Part shown: piece after piece, positions 48,554 through 59,780 of the stretch | Numbering within the stretch: the first letter of the stretch is position 1 | How the letters are laid out: each line of letters begins with the position of its first letter | Source of the DNA: Viscum album | Taxonomy: Eukaryota > Streptophyta > Magnoliopsida > Santalales > Viscaceae | DNA length: 64,000 bases | Direction of reading: 5' to 3' | Assembly: GCA_963277665.1 (NCBI GenBank) | Contig: CAUJRU010000136.1 | Span: forward strand, 248,001-312,000 | Notes under the pieces: model-generated | What the model was told of the DNA's origin: nothing | What the model saw: the letters and a program-made list of their open reading frames with translations, nothing else | The model's database searches: none | Translations under genes and position numbers: made by a program

Positions 48554-50622
48554 ATCCCAAATATTATTTTTTAGGTATGGTTCTTTATTTTTATTTTTTT
48601 GGGAAAAGGGAATAAATGTGGATTATCTAAGTTCAAGTCGTGTACTCATGAGTACACGCCGTGTACTTCAGTACCACTTACAACTACGTATTGTATATGT
48701 AACGACTGAGTACATGGTCATGTGGTGACATGGAAGACCACCTAATGTTGGGGACGGTTGAGGATAATACATGGCATGTACATTTAATGAACATGTCTTG
48801 TACTTTTTGTTTTATTTGATGAATTAGAGTGAGGTCGCATCTAATGTCCAGAACATATTTCTTCTCCCCTCATTTCATATAAGAGATTGACAAAATAATC
48901 AAAAACTTTGAACCCCTACCTATTCTCCATCCGAGCTCTGATTGAGACACCATTGGGTGAGTTAGAATCCTTTCGGTGAGTTCTCAATATCCTACATCAT
49001 TTCATAATGGTTCTTCATATATCGTGAGTTATCATGGCATGATCATTTTTTTCACTTTTTTAGATCTACGTTGTTCTAGGCCAATTCAAGGACCGATGTT
49101 CAAGTATATCCATCATACAACGTCAAGGAAGGTGGTTGGTTCCTTTCATTGATTGTATTTGGATTATATATGCTAAAATTGTTTTATAACCACATTTGAG
49201 GTTTTGAATGTTTGAAATTAGGCCCTGTTTATTAACTGTTATGGTTTCGTAGATTGATAATTGGTAATTTCTTATGCATAATGTTATATACCTTAATTGC
49301 GGGACACCATGGGTGTGTTTCAACTGTTTGATTTATTATGGTAGTTAGGTCTATAATGTCAGTTAGGAATTCTTTATTATCCATACCTCATGCTATTATG
49401 ATGGAGTTACTGATTAAATGAGATGCATGTGATACACATTGTGGATATTTAATCAAGGGGAATTTGATTGTGGGAGGATCCTAAGGTATGGTCATCTATG
49501 TATAAATTGTTGTTATGTTGACCCAGAGGTATAGACTATGAGAGCTGATAGGTGTTCATAGACCTGATGGGTTAGACCGTGAGAGCTACTTAGAGGGTCA
49601 TTATTAAATGAATTGATTCTATGTTGACCAAGGGGTAATGACTATGTGAGCTATCCAGGTGGTCGTTTGTAATGGTTTAGTGATATGTTAGACCAAAGGG
49701 GTAAGACCATGAGAGCTACCTAGAGGGGCGTTATTAAATGAATTGTGGTTATGTTAGGCCCTAGGGGATTAGACTGTGAGATCCTTCCTAAAGGGGTCAT
49801 TATTGAATAACTGAATTTTGGTGATTATTCTCCCCTGACAAAGCAGAAGCTTGGACTAAATCTTACATGATTGTTTTGACAGTCTTCTGAGACATCTCTT
49901 TCTACTATTACATAAGGGATACATAACTTAGGCTAGACCACAAGGTTCACATGATTCAACATATGAATAATAGATCTTAAATGAATGTAATTGAAAACTG
50001 TAGGCTTTTTTACTTTTGATTACTATCTATTTTATTGCTTCGTTTTTTCATATTACTTGATATATATATTCACTAATAGTCAGAAAATTATCTTTTTGTG
50101 GTTGGCTACTGGGATTCATCTCACACCCTATTTGGGTCATGCATTTGGACCCAAACAGATTATATGGTTATAGGTGTAGATAATGGAAAGAACCCTTCTT
50201 CATCAGGCACTTTATTGCTATTGGATATGGACAACATGGGACCATACTGAGGCTTTCGATGCTGTTGGAGTTTATGACTTTTTTGTACTTTGGTTTCAAT
50301 ATTGTATATCAAGCATTGTGTCTTGTTTGGATGATTCTTTAGACACATATGACATGCATCATTTATATATTCTATAGTTTTAATATTACTATTAGTCTTC
50401 CAATATTTACTTTTTTTTGTATAGTTTTGCTACTTCTTATACTGTTTATTATTTTCTTTCAATTGTATACACTATTCCAATGAGGCCATAGTTTTCCCAT
50501 TATCGTACTGTGGTCCTTGCAGCTAGTATGCAGCCTTTAGAATTTTTGGAAATGTGCTTGAGGTCATGTGACCAATAGAGTTTGGGGCACCTTTGGGTGG
50601 AATCCATATCTGGGATGTTACA
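48554..50622 (+). repeat. 3' LTR unit 3, tandem copy with the true LTR end
   Basis: 2069 bp ending in GGGATGTTACA, the counterpart of the 5' LTR end, followed by the GTTTC target duplication. The ~65-bp direct repeats span about 49,430-49,815. A perfect 18-bp palindrome GTGTACTCATGAGTACAC lies at 48,640-48,657 and overlaps TACACGCCGTGTA (48,653-48,665). Confidence 0.83.
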
Positions 50623-53600
50623 GTTTCAGAGTGGCATCGACCAAGTGTCATTCTAGTGGATCCCGATAAGAATGATTTAGGCAGATAGGATACACTAAAG
50701 GCACTCTCGGTGGAGACGATTGGGATGTATCTATGATTAATATTGGCACATGATAAGGCCCAACATAGTTTTGGATGGGATGGCCTTCTAGAGGGATGGC
50801 CTATGGGCCATGTTTCTATTGACACTCAAGGATTTTGACCTTCCTCACCATGTAATATTGTCCCTATTCCTAGAAAGACAATGTCATTCTATTTTATAAT
50901 AAGATAAAGGAGAGCCTGTATTGCTTCTAGATTTCAAAAATATTGATTATATAATATTATTTTAAAATAATAACAAATATAGATATATAATGAATTTTAT
51001 TACTTTTTGAAATGTTAGATTTCCATAATTGATTTTATACATAAATTAGGTATTTCATAGAATTTAAAAACTATTTTAATCAATAATAATTTTTATAATT
51101 GTAAAATAAAAAGACACATTTTTTATGAATAATATGATCATTCGATTAATTATTAATTTATATAAAAAGTTTCAGTTGTTATAGAAAAGTCATTTTCTCA
51201 TAGAAACACCATTTAATTTAATTTTATGTACCTAATTGACATTAAAATTTAAAAAATATAACATATGAATTTCTAAAAATTTAAAAAAAATCAAAATTAT
51301 CATATAAATATTAACCTGAGATATATATTTGGAATTTTTCATATATATATATATATATATATTCATTTATAGGTTAATATTAAATAATACTGTTGTTAAT
51401 TATAATATAAATTATATAGAATTATGAGAATAAAAGTATGTCATAGAATGTTTTGAAACAAATTTCATAAAAACTAATTTATTTTTAAAATTTCATTATA
51501 AATTTCATGATATTATATATATATTTTTTAAAACCATTGATTCTAATTTTAGAACTGAAGTGGTATTTTTCATGAAATTTATTTATGATATTGTAAATTT
51601 AATTACTTAATACTAAATTCTTACACATTTACTTTTTAAAAAAGGGAAAATTTATTTAAAATATAGAATGATTTGATCCAAAATATCTAATATTTTATAA
51701 TTTATGCTTTTCATGAATATTAAATTACATAAAGAAAAAACTATTTACAAGGATAAATGATAAGATGAAAGGGTATCAGGTGTCCTCATTTCCCTCACAA
51801 CAAAACCCCAAATGTTCAGCCTAAACTATTCCAAAAAATTATTTAACATTCCTAGACATACCAAATATGTTTTTAGTATTCCTAAACTTCCATTCGAAAT
51901 TAATTAGCCTAATTTTATAATGAGGAAATCCAATATGAGAGGTTTAGGTTCCTAAACTCCATTTCACATTTCAATTTGACTATATGCACTTACTAAACCT
52001 CAAATTCCATTTTATAATCTTAAAATTATGACATAAAAATCATTATATTACATATATTTTTTATAACAAAATGAACATGAATAAGACACCTTTCATATTT
52101 CCAATTAATAAAATAGATGGTGACATTTTTTTGAGTGTGTGGACTACCACATCCAAAAAGTATAATGTCTTAGTTTCCCTAACCATATTAAATGATTGGT
52201 TATACTATTTAATTTTATAAATATGACTTTTATTTTGATACTATTTTATAATATTAAATAATAAAACATTTTATTTTTTCACATGATCATTGTAAAATGA
52301 AATCATAAGTTATACAAACGTGTGGACTACCACATCCATAGAATGAATGATTCCTATTTTTTGTTCACCATGACCTTACAGGTTCTATTATTAAAATTGT
52401 TTTAATGGATAAGTATGATATTTATGATATCATTAATATTATTTATTGAAATCTTTTTATCCTTTTATTATATTATTAACAAATGACCATCATTAATTTG
52501 ACTATTTGAGTCATCTTTACTGTGAGAAAGATTTTTTTTCAAATTATATATTATTTTCATATCCATTACATATATTTATATGTAATCTATAATTATTTTA
52601 TATCACAAAAATAAATACTATATTATATTATAATTATTCTGATGTAAGAATATTAAATCTAAATTTTAACTCCCAATGATTTTGTGAAATATTTTTTTGA
52701 TGAAATTTATACTTTTTTATATTTTTCATTACACAGAACAACCAGTTTAGCTTTCCTTACATGAAACTAAAAGTATATATTGCATTATAGTCAAAAATGA
52801 TATTATATTTACAGACTTTTTAATCAGACATTATCTTTTTTATGTGCAACACGATGTTTGGCATGTGTAACAAGAAACACAATGTATAAAATAATCTTGA
52901 TAGACTATTGAAAATTTAAAATTTAATATGATATTTATCACAAAATCATTTGAATTGTGGTTATGAATAGGATTATCTACATTATGAAAGTAATTTTTTT
53001 TACAAAACTATGTAAAATTAATTCATTGGTTTCTAATTAAATAGAAATGAAAATAAATCTCATATTAAGAAAATGTATACTTTTTCTAAAAACTATTATT
53101 ATGTGCCAGAACTTGTTTTATCACAATAAAATAAATGACTCACTTTTATTGTGATTTATGAAAAATATTTATTTATTGTATATTCAATAAATTTTTTAAC
53201 ATTTATCCTATGTGTTTTTAATCCCTGGAAAATAATAAATCCATTTTTACTCTAAAAATCAGTTTAAAAAATCATAATTTTCACCTTTTCACATTTTTTA
53301 TAATAATGTTTTTCTAATTTTATAATTGTTTTTGATAAAATAAAATTATTTTTTAAAATAATCATATAAAATTTATTCTAGGGTTAACTTTATGAATTTT
53401 TTTACTAAGATAAGTTTTTTGATGAATAGTAAAACTTAGTAGTTTTTATTAACTATTGTAATATCTATTAAAGAATTTTAAAAAAATATATTTTAAGATT
53501 ATATTAAATTTGAAATTATACCAATCATATATTATTTAATCCAATTTAGGTCATTGTAATAAATTTCATATTTAATTTCAATATAATAACTTTTTATGTA

Positions 53601-54416
53601 TTTTATCATTTTCTCTTTGGAAAACCACTTTTTCTGAAAGAGTACCAGATTAATTTTAGATTAAAAATTTCCACTTATATGAATGGAATATAGAAAAATA
53701 AATTTCATACATTCAATCATAATAATATTAAATATCTATTAGGGTTATCATAATTTTTTATGATAATAAACTGTAAAAAATTAAAAATTATTTACCATGG
53801 TTAATATTGAAATTTTTTTAATGGGGGGTTGAACCAAAATTATAAGGGTTAAAAATGACACATAAAATATCAACAAACCAATTTTATTAAAATATTTATA
53901 CCTTATAAAATATATGTTCTATAATTACCCATTATTTATTCATTTTTAATTGAAAAAACGTTGGTAAACCATTTTATTTTAAAAAATTACAAGTGTTCCA
54001 CTCACCATGCTTATAAATGGTCACCCATATTCTTTCCTATAAACACTTAGAAAACCAATTTTTTAGAAAATTTATAGAAAAATAACTTCCTTACATATCT
54101 TTTGTCATCTTAGAAGTCTTATTTTAATCATTAATTGAACCAAATATGCCTTTTGGTTCAAATTAAAAGAAGTTTTCCGAAGAAGTGGTGACAATCCTAA
54201 CTGAATGTTTTATTTTATTTCATACACCAACTCCTTACATTATTATTTGAAAATTATTATAAAATAACCTAATTATATTATATATAATCAAATTTTATTC
54301 TTTTAATGTAATAACCTAAATCCGAGTCCAATTCCAACAAATTGTTTATGAAATCATCAATTGTGTGTACAGAAGACTACTACCTTGGGAAATAATGTTA
54401 TTCATTTTAAATATCC
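50623..54416. repeat. AT-rich tract with ~187-bp satellite periodicity, right block
   Basis: No gene is visible. Boxes like GTGGACTACCAC occur at 52,139 and 52,322 (183 apart), 53,617 (TTGGAAAACCACTT), 53,993 (GTGTTCCACTCACC), 54,185 (GTGGTGACAATCC) and 54,372 (GAAGACTACTACC). The last four are spaced 376 (two units), 192 and 187. From 52,322 to 54,372 is 2050 bp, eleven units of 186 bp. About 50,628-50,870 is less AT-rich and may be the continuation of the SINE or target sequence at 23.2 kb. 50,930-52,100 shows no clear unit. Confidence 0.55.
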
Positions 54417-54890
54417 TGTAGCGACTCGGGTTTTTGGTCCTGTCAGACTTTGGAATATTTCTGCGAATAATTCCAGAGCTAGGCGCGAAGGCGGCGTGCG
54501 ATTCCGAGGCCCGGTGTGCCCGGAATTAATTTTATAAGAATATTAAGTATTTTTATACTATGCACGTGGCAGGGGTGTGATATCTCCTAAATGGTAGCTT
54601 AGAACGGGAATCTGAGGGCACAGTTGCGTCCGGAACGTGCCATTTACCCTAGGCGAGGTGTAAACATTACGGGCGCGGGCCTGCGGTGAGAAACGCCACA
54701 AGGGGCGTTTCCGTAAATAAGTAGCGAAGTTAGTGTGCGAGCGTCGGCTCGAATAACTTCTGAACGGAGTCTCGGATGGAAAATCTTAGTCCTCCGTTGC
54801 GTTTAGAACGACACGTTTACCCTAGGGGTGACCTTACTTTTGTTCGCATCGGGCGTCGGGTCCGAGGCGGGTTTGGCGCCGGCGGGCGGC

Positions 54891-54906
54891 TGATATAAAT
54901 ATCAGC
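54891..54906 (+). promoter_or_regulatory. LTR promoter: TATA box inside a palindrome
   Basis: CTGATATAAATATCAG has perfect 7-bp arms and holds the TATA box TATAAATA (54,895-54,902). A run of nine C (54,909-54,917) and then leader sequence follow. The 3' LTR copy is at 60,254-60,269 with eleven C. Confidence 0.7.
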
Positions 54907-56377
54907 GCCCCCCCCCCTTATCGTTCTTCGCCGCCGCTCCACCGAATCGAGAAAACGAAGCGCCCACTAGCTCGGAATTCGACGGCAGACGTTCCAGAAG
55001 CGCGCAACGGAAGCTCTGGAGCACGGATCTGAGGCAGAACGTCGGCGTTTCGCCCGCGAGGTAGGCGGTTTGAGTTTTACAATCCCGGATCCCAATTTTG
55101 TGTTATTTTCCTTCAAATTTTCATAAGGGTTGTATAGTTCGGGTCCCGAGGTTTCCAAAACATGTTTTGGATCTGAATTTGGAGCACCGGTGTGCTCCCG
55201 GTGGCTCCCGGAAGTTTTCCGGCGAAAACCCGGTTTTCCGGCGACGGCGGGCGGCGGCCATGGCGGAATCCGGCGAAAACCCGGTTTTCCGGCAACGGCG
55301 GGCGGCGGCCATGGCGGAATCTGGCGACGGCATGGTGGCGCGGTGGCGGTTTCCGGTGGCGGCGGCGGCGGCGCGGCGGAATCCGGCGGCGGCACGGTGG
55401 TTTCTGGCGAGGCTGGCGGTGGTCCGGTCAGGATTTTCCGGGGGTTCTTTAAACCCCCGTAACTCGCAAACCGTAACTCCGATTTGCGAGCCGTTTGCGG
55501 CGAAGCGCTCCTTGCGTCGAGAATGACCTTTTGAACTAACTTTGAGGGCTTAAGGGTTCGGGATCGTGGCCCGAGATTTAGAAACGTCGTATAAAATAAT
55601 ATTATTTTATTATTTTACGACTTCGGGCCGTTGTAACTTCTACCTGGAGCGTCCGATTGACGTGCCGTCAGCGGCGTTGAGACCCTGATGGTACGAAGGA
55701 CGTTTTGAGATGGTTTCCGGGTGTTGGGACTGTGAACGAGGTGCAGGCCCCACGAGGCCGGGTTTTGGCGTTTGCTGAGAAACATAGTTTTTGCACCAGG
55801 AGTCCGATTTTGGCGGTTGAATAGTCGATCCTGTGTGTTTTTTCGAGAAGATCGCAATGGTGCGATCCATTCGATGAGTTTAGAAATCCAGGCGTGGGCC
55901 CCACCCGAGCTGGCTTCGGTGAATAGTACCTTTTTCACCGGGTGTTTGTTTCAGACGAGCGAGTAGTCGATTCCGCTTGTTTTTCCGAGGGGATCGCTGT
56001 GGTGTGATCCGTTCAGTGGGTTTCGGGATCGTTGGGTGGGCCCCGCACGAGCTAGCTATGGTGAATAGTGAATTTTTCACCGGTGCTCCGTTTCGGGCGA
56101 GTAAACAGCCTATCCTGCATGTTTTTCAACGTGGAACGCGATGGTGGACTCAGTTTTGGCCTAAGAGGTGCGCAGTGTGGCGTTGTGGCGGGTCGCTCAA
56201 GTTAGCGATGTTTGGACCATCAGTGGTTGAGGGTGCTCCCTTGGTTCGCTCCTACGAGGGTTTGTGTGGCATCACAACCTTTGTATGTGTTTGTGATCCT
56301 CTCGATGGGATGTTTTAACTGTTAGAGTTATGGCATCCCTCCGGTGGGCCTGGAGCGGATCCTCTAGCATCTTTACC

Positions 56378-56985
56378 CTGGATCGGGTTCTTGGTATCGC
56401 GGTGACCGCTTATTCATGGGCGGCGATCCCCTATCTAGCAGGTTAACCCCATAGGGTTTGTGGCATCATCGGGAATATAATCCCCTACGCGGTGGGTCTT
56501 GCCCAGTAGGGTTGTGGCATCGTCGGGTATACGATCCCCTACTCAGCATGAAGTTTATTGTAGGTTTGCAGTATCGTTGGTTATACGATCCCCTACTCAG
56601 CGCTTGGTGTCGGTAGGGTTGCGGTATCGTTGGTTATGCGATCCCCTACTAAGCGCGTGGTTTCGGTAGGGTTGCGGCATCGTCGGTTCGAACCCCTACA
56701 TCGCGAGTTGTACCTGATAGGGTTCCAGTATCGTCGTGACCATCTTTATAGGGACGATGATCATCTATCTGAGTTTGGAGCTTCTGTCGAGCGCCAGATC
56801 GAGTTGTGTTATCCCCCAGCGGATCCTGGGTGTGATCCCCTATCTGTGAAAACTACGTATGCCAGATCGGGTTGGGGTATCCCCCAGCGGACCCTGGGAG
56901 TGATCCCCTATCTGTGAGATACGTATACCGGAGTGGGTCTTGGTATCCCCTAGCGGACCCTAGCGGCGATCCCCTATCCGAGGAG
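56378..56985 (+). repeat. ten-unit hairpin array in the 5' LTR
   Basis: About ten units of roughly 50-70 bp, each a potential stem-loop. Central units have outer stems GTAGGG/CCCTAC and inner stems ATCG(T)/(A)CGAT. Later units change both strands together: GATAG/CTATC with ATCGTC/GACGAT (about 56,715-56,770), CAGAT/ATCTG with CCCAG/CTGGG (two units, about 56,795-56,918), and CGGA/TCCG with CTAG/CTAG (about 56,928-56,980). The paired changes suggest that folding, in RNA or DNA, has been kept. Confidence 0.75.
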
Positions 56986-57876
56986 TTTGGTGGTTATGTT
57001 GTTTCAGCGATGTTTTCTCAATGATGTTATCCGACGAGCGTGGTCTCTCAGGTGAGCATTTGAGATGTTTGTTTGGTACCCAAGGGAGTGTATCTCTCGG
57101 ATGAGTGTCATCTGGTATGACAGTGTTCGTGTGGTGTACTCTCCCGGTTGGGAAAGTTGCTGGTGATGAGGTCGGTACCTCTTGTGGCTTGTAGCGTGAG
57201 CTGAGTATATCTGGATTGTTAAAGGTGTATGTATGGGCATACACCTGAGCTGAGCTGAGCTGATTATATGTGTTTAGCCGAGGATGGTCACAAGATGGAG
57301 TTTCTCTCTCGTCCGGGTTCCCTCTGGCTGGGTTGAGCGGACTGTTGCCTTTCAGTTTCTCCCTTGGGTTTTGGGTTTTTGGGGTTCCTACTGAGTATGT
57401 TTATACTCACCCCTGCACGGGCTTTTCCCACACATGTTTGTGTCTTGTGCAGACCACAAGCCTTTCGACGGAGTTCCAGGAGGACCCGGAGCAGGCAGAG
57501 CTTAGTGAGCATGTTGACCGGGGTGTTTACCGGAGCTGTGCCGAGGGAGCTTTCCGACGGGTGTTTTTGGCAGCGTTCCCCTCGTCAGAGAAGGCTGGAC
57601 GCGCTTTGTAGTTTTCTTTTGGTGGGCCCTGTTTTTCCCTTTGTACTTCTGGTGTACTCTGGTTGTGGGATAGTGTATGCATGCATTTACTTTTCAGTTT
57701 CTATATCTCTGCACTGTTGCATAGAGGTGTTTGTGGGTGCATGTGTATAGGTACCTTAGGCTAATGCCTCCCATTTGTGAGATAGCCTACTCGGCGCTGG
57801 TCGCCAGCCCCTGGCCTATTGGAGGTGGGCTTGGGGAGTCGCGGCTCGAGCCCCGTTGGGTCAGGTCCTGATAGAG

Positions 57877-57891
57877 TGGTGTCAGAGGAGG
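57877..57891 (+). promoter_or_regulatory. primer-binding site, tRNA-iMet type
   Basis: TGGTGTCAGAGGAGG lies three bases after the LTR end. It differs from TGGTATCAGAG at one position in its core. Confidence 0.8.
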
Positions 57892-58201
57892 TTCCACCTT
57901 TGGGATCTCAAAGCATAGCTGGTCGAGCTGTGAGCTTGGTTCGGGTTGCATATGGGCAGTGTTAGGATGTTTCGAGTTCGGCTTTCAGGCCAGGGACTCT
58001 AGTGCTGGTGCAACGGCCGACGTATCCATACACCAGGACTCTGATAACCTTCCTTTCGACTCGGGACATTCGTACACTGGTCGCGGGGACATAATGGTAC
58101 ATGTATCATATAGGACTGGGTTTTTGGGTTTTCCTTGTCCTTCTTGATTCAACTCTGCAGATATACTCTTTGACTATGGTGCGTCTTGAAGGTATTTCCG
58201 G
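57892..58201 (+). other. leader of the gag-only element, with a possible splice acceptor
   Basis: About 310 bp without an ORF in the gag frame. A pyrimidine-rich stretch ending CAACTCTGCAG (58,160) is a good 3' splice-site candidate. The LTR leader has a GAGGTAGG donor-like site near 55,060, so an intron across the LTR is conceivable. Confidence 0.35.
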
Positions 58202-59345
58202 ATGCCTCCATGACGATAGCCAACGAGGGTTCCGCAGCAGGATTGTGCTGATGACCCACCCCGTGTAGAGGCTGTGGAGCAGGGCGCAGGTTCTGAGTTT
58301 GCACCTCCAGGTGGTCTGCCAGTTGAGCCTCCACCTGTCGAGAAGCTGGTTGTGCCAGCAGTGCAGGACGAGGTTGCGTGAAGGCTGAGTGCGCTGCACA
58401 AGTTCCAGAGGCAGTGACCTCTGAGGTTCTGGGGTGATCCAGACCCCCTGGCAGCTGATGAATGGCTTGAGGCAGTCACCCGGGTATTCCGCCTAGTGAG
58501 GACACCTCCAGATCAGATGGTGGTCCTAGCGGCGGGCCTTCTGCATGGTTCTGCCGGACGATGGTGGAGTTTGGTGACACAGTCCCATGACGAGGAGATG
58601 CTCACGTGGGCAGAGTTTGAGGGACTCTTCAGGGAGGAGTTCTATCCGGTGAAGCTGAGGTCAGTGCGGATCCAGGAGCTTCTGCAGCTTTTACAGGAGA
58701 GCATGACTGTGTCGGAGTACTCAGCGAGGTTTACAAACCTGTCGCGCTACTACCTGGATATGGTTCGAGACCCGTTCTTTAGGGCTCGGACCTTCGAGCA
58801 GGGCTTACGCAGGGACATCCGAGCAGGTGTGGTTTCCTTGTGCCGGCCCACCTATGCTGGAGTGCTGGAGCGAGCGTTGGTGGTGGAGAGTTTTCTGGCT
58901 GAGCAGATTCGCCCTGTTAGTGTTGGGCACTCGAGGGCTGAGACTTTTTCAGTCAGATCGGCATCTGGTAGCCGACGACAAACTCAGGGGGTCAGGACGT
59001 GGTCGACGTTTCAGGAGGCGACCCCAGGACGGAGGATCTGAGCCTCAGGGCTCACAGGGCTCGCAAGCTAGTTTTGGTCAGCAGCAGGAGAGGCGGTGTT
59101 ACACTTGCAATGGTCAGGGAAATATTGCTAGAGATTGTCCGACCCGACGTGCTGCTGAGAGGGAGCCGGTCGATGGACCGCCTTGGCAGAGGCAGCGTCT
59201 CGAGCAAGGAGGTCTGCAGGGCGGCGAACGTGGCGGCGGAGCTGGTGCAACGGGAGGCGGTGGTAGGCAATACCAGTTGCCACCACCCCCACCCCCAGGT
59301 GGTCCACGCCAAGCTCAGGGAGCTGGTGGTCAAGGGCGAGGATAA
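58202..59345 (+). pseudogene. gag of the TR-GAG-like element (four stops, one frameshift)
   Basis: ATG at 58,202-58,204 opens a frame broken by TGA (58,211), TAG (58,217), TGA (58,379) and TGA (58,415), and then open to 59,041. The capsid-type domain is clear: 'FWGDPDPLAADEWLEAV' (from about 58,424), 'GSAGRWW' (about 58,551-58,571), 'FEGLFREEFYPV' and 'MTVSEYSARFTNLSRY' (about 58,703-58,750). A frameshift near 58,985 moves the reading to a second frame with an Arg/Gly/Gln-rich stretch and the zinc knuckle 'CYTCNGQGNIARDC' (59,097-59,138), in which the usual His is Asn. A Gly/Pro/Gln-rich linker ends near 59,345. All four premature stops fit C-to-T changes of CGA or CAG codons. Assembly function in trans is therefore lost in this copy. 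Confidence 0.88.
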
Positions 59346-59768
59346 CTGCATGCCCTGGAGGCAGTCGACCCAGAGGCACCGCGGATGGATAGAGGTACGC
59401 CTTGTGTCTTTTCTACTTACTACAGTAGTTTGATAGACACTGTTTAGCGGTGTCCTTTCCTTTTATTGATTGCTCGAGTTTTGTTCAGGGCGTTGGTAAA
59501 ACCCTGTGTGGGAGTTGTTCTGCATGCTTCGAATGCGTGAGGTAGATGGATCCTTCCCCCACTGAGACGCGTTTTTGTGACGCGATTAAAACCATGCAGG
59601 AAATTCAGTGCCGCCCAAAGCGGATAGTATTGAGGTGTGGTGGATGAGTCTCTCTTACTTATGCGTTCGGGCATGTGTGTTGGTTGGTGAGCTCGCTGGT
59701 GTGTGAGACCCAGTTGAGAGTCCAGTCGCTTTCCTTGTGCTTAGGGCTTTTCGGGGATGAAAAGTTCT
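59346..59768 (+). other. residual 3' internal region, pol absent
   Basis: In one frame a short 'LHALEAVDPEAP' segment (about 59,347-59,382) resembles the start of a chromovirus protease region. No pol domain follows. The last bases TTTTCGGGGATGAAAAGTTC are the usual sequence just before a chromovirus polypurine tract. The pol deletion therefore joined the protease start to the 3' end of an autonomous ancestor. Confidence 0.6.
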
Positions 59769-59780
59769 AAGGGGGGAGGA
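59769..59780 (+). promoter_or_regulatory. polypurine tract of the gag-only element
   Basis: AAGGGGGGAGGA directly precedes the 3' LTR start TGCAGCGACTCGGG. Confidence 0.85.

Larger units (their letters stand above)
23282..50622 (+). mobile_element. Tekay/Del-like chromovirus, interrupted by an Athila element; TSD GTTTC
   Basis: The span is a 5' LTR (23,282-25,335), primer site, decayed gag-pol and a multimeric 3' LTR (44,953-50,622). The target duplication GTTTC is at 23,277-23,281 and 50,623-50,627. Lineage is assigned from the order reverse transcriptase/RNase H, integrase, chromodomain-linked tail, the tRNA-iMet-type primer site, and integrase blocks such as 'DWDALFTS' and 'LEDML'. Without the nested Athila element (14.4 kb), the internal region is about 5.2 kb, normal for the lineage. 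The element must be older than the Athila insertion, consistent with its denser stop codons. Confidence 0.85.
54417..57873 (+). repeat. 5' LTR of the gag-only element
   Basis: Starts TGTAGCGACTCGGG and ends GGTCCTGATA. Contents in order: a palindromic TATA region, a GC-rich leader with a 51-bp tandem duplication (about 55,220-55,321; a single copy in the 3' LTR), a ten-unit hairpin array, a (TGAGC)n tract near 57,245-57,263, a GAGTAT-GTTT-ATACTC hairpin at about 57,391-57,406, and the 'GGTCGCCAGCCCCTGGCCTA' end block. Several open frames (for example 57,270-57,611) recur in both LTRs simply because the LTRs are copies. Confidence 0.92.

Noticed and set aside
56378..56985. CRISPR-like repeat-spacer array
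   Set aside because: Units vary throughout, with no constant repeat and unique spacer pattern. The setting is a plant LTR.
55098..57750. Several 100-140-codon ORFs that recur at 60,445-63,043
   Set aside because: They recur because the two LTRs are copies. They cross the promoter leader, hairpin array and polyadenylation-type region, and have no domain.
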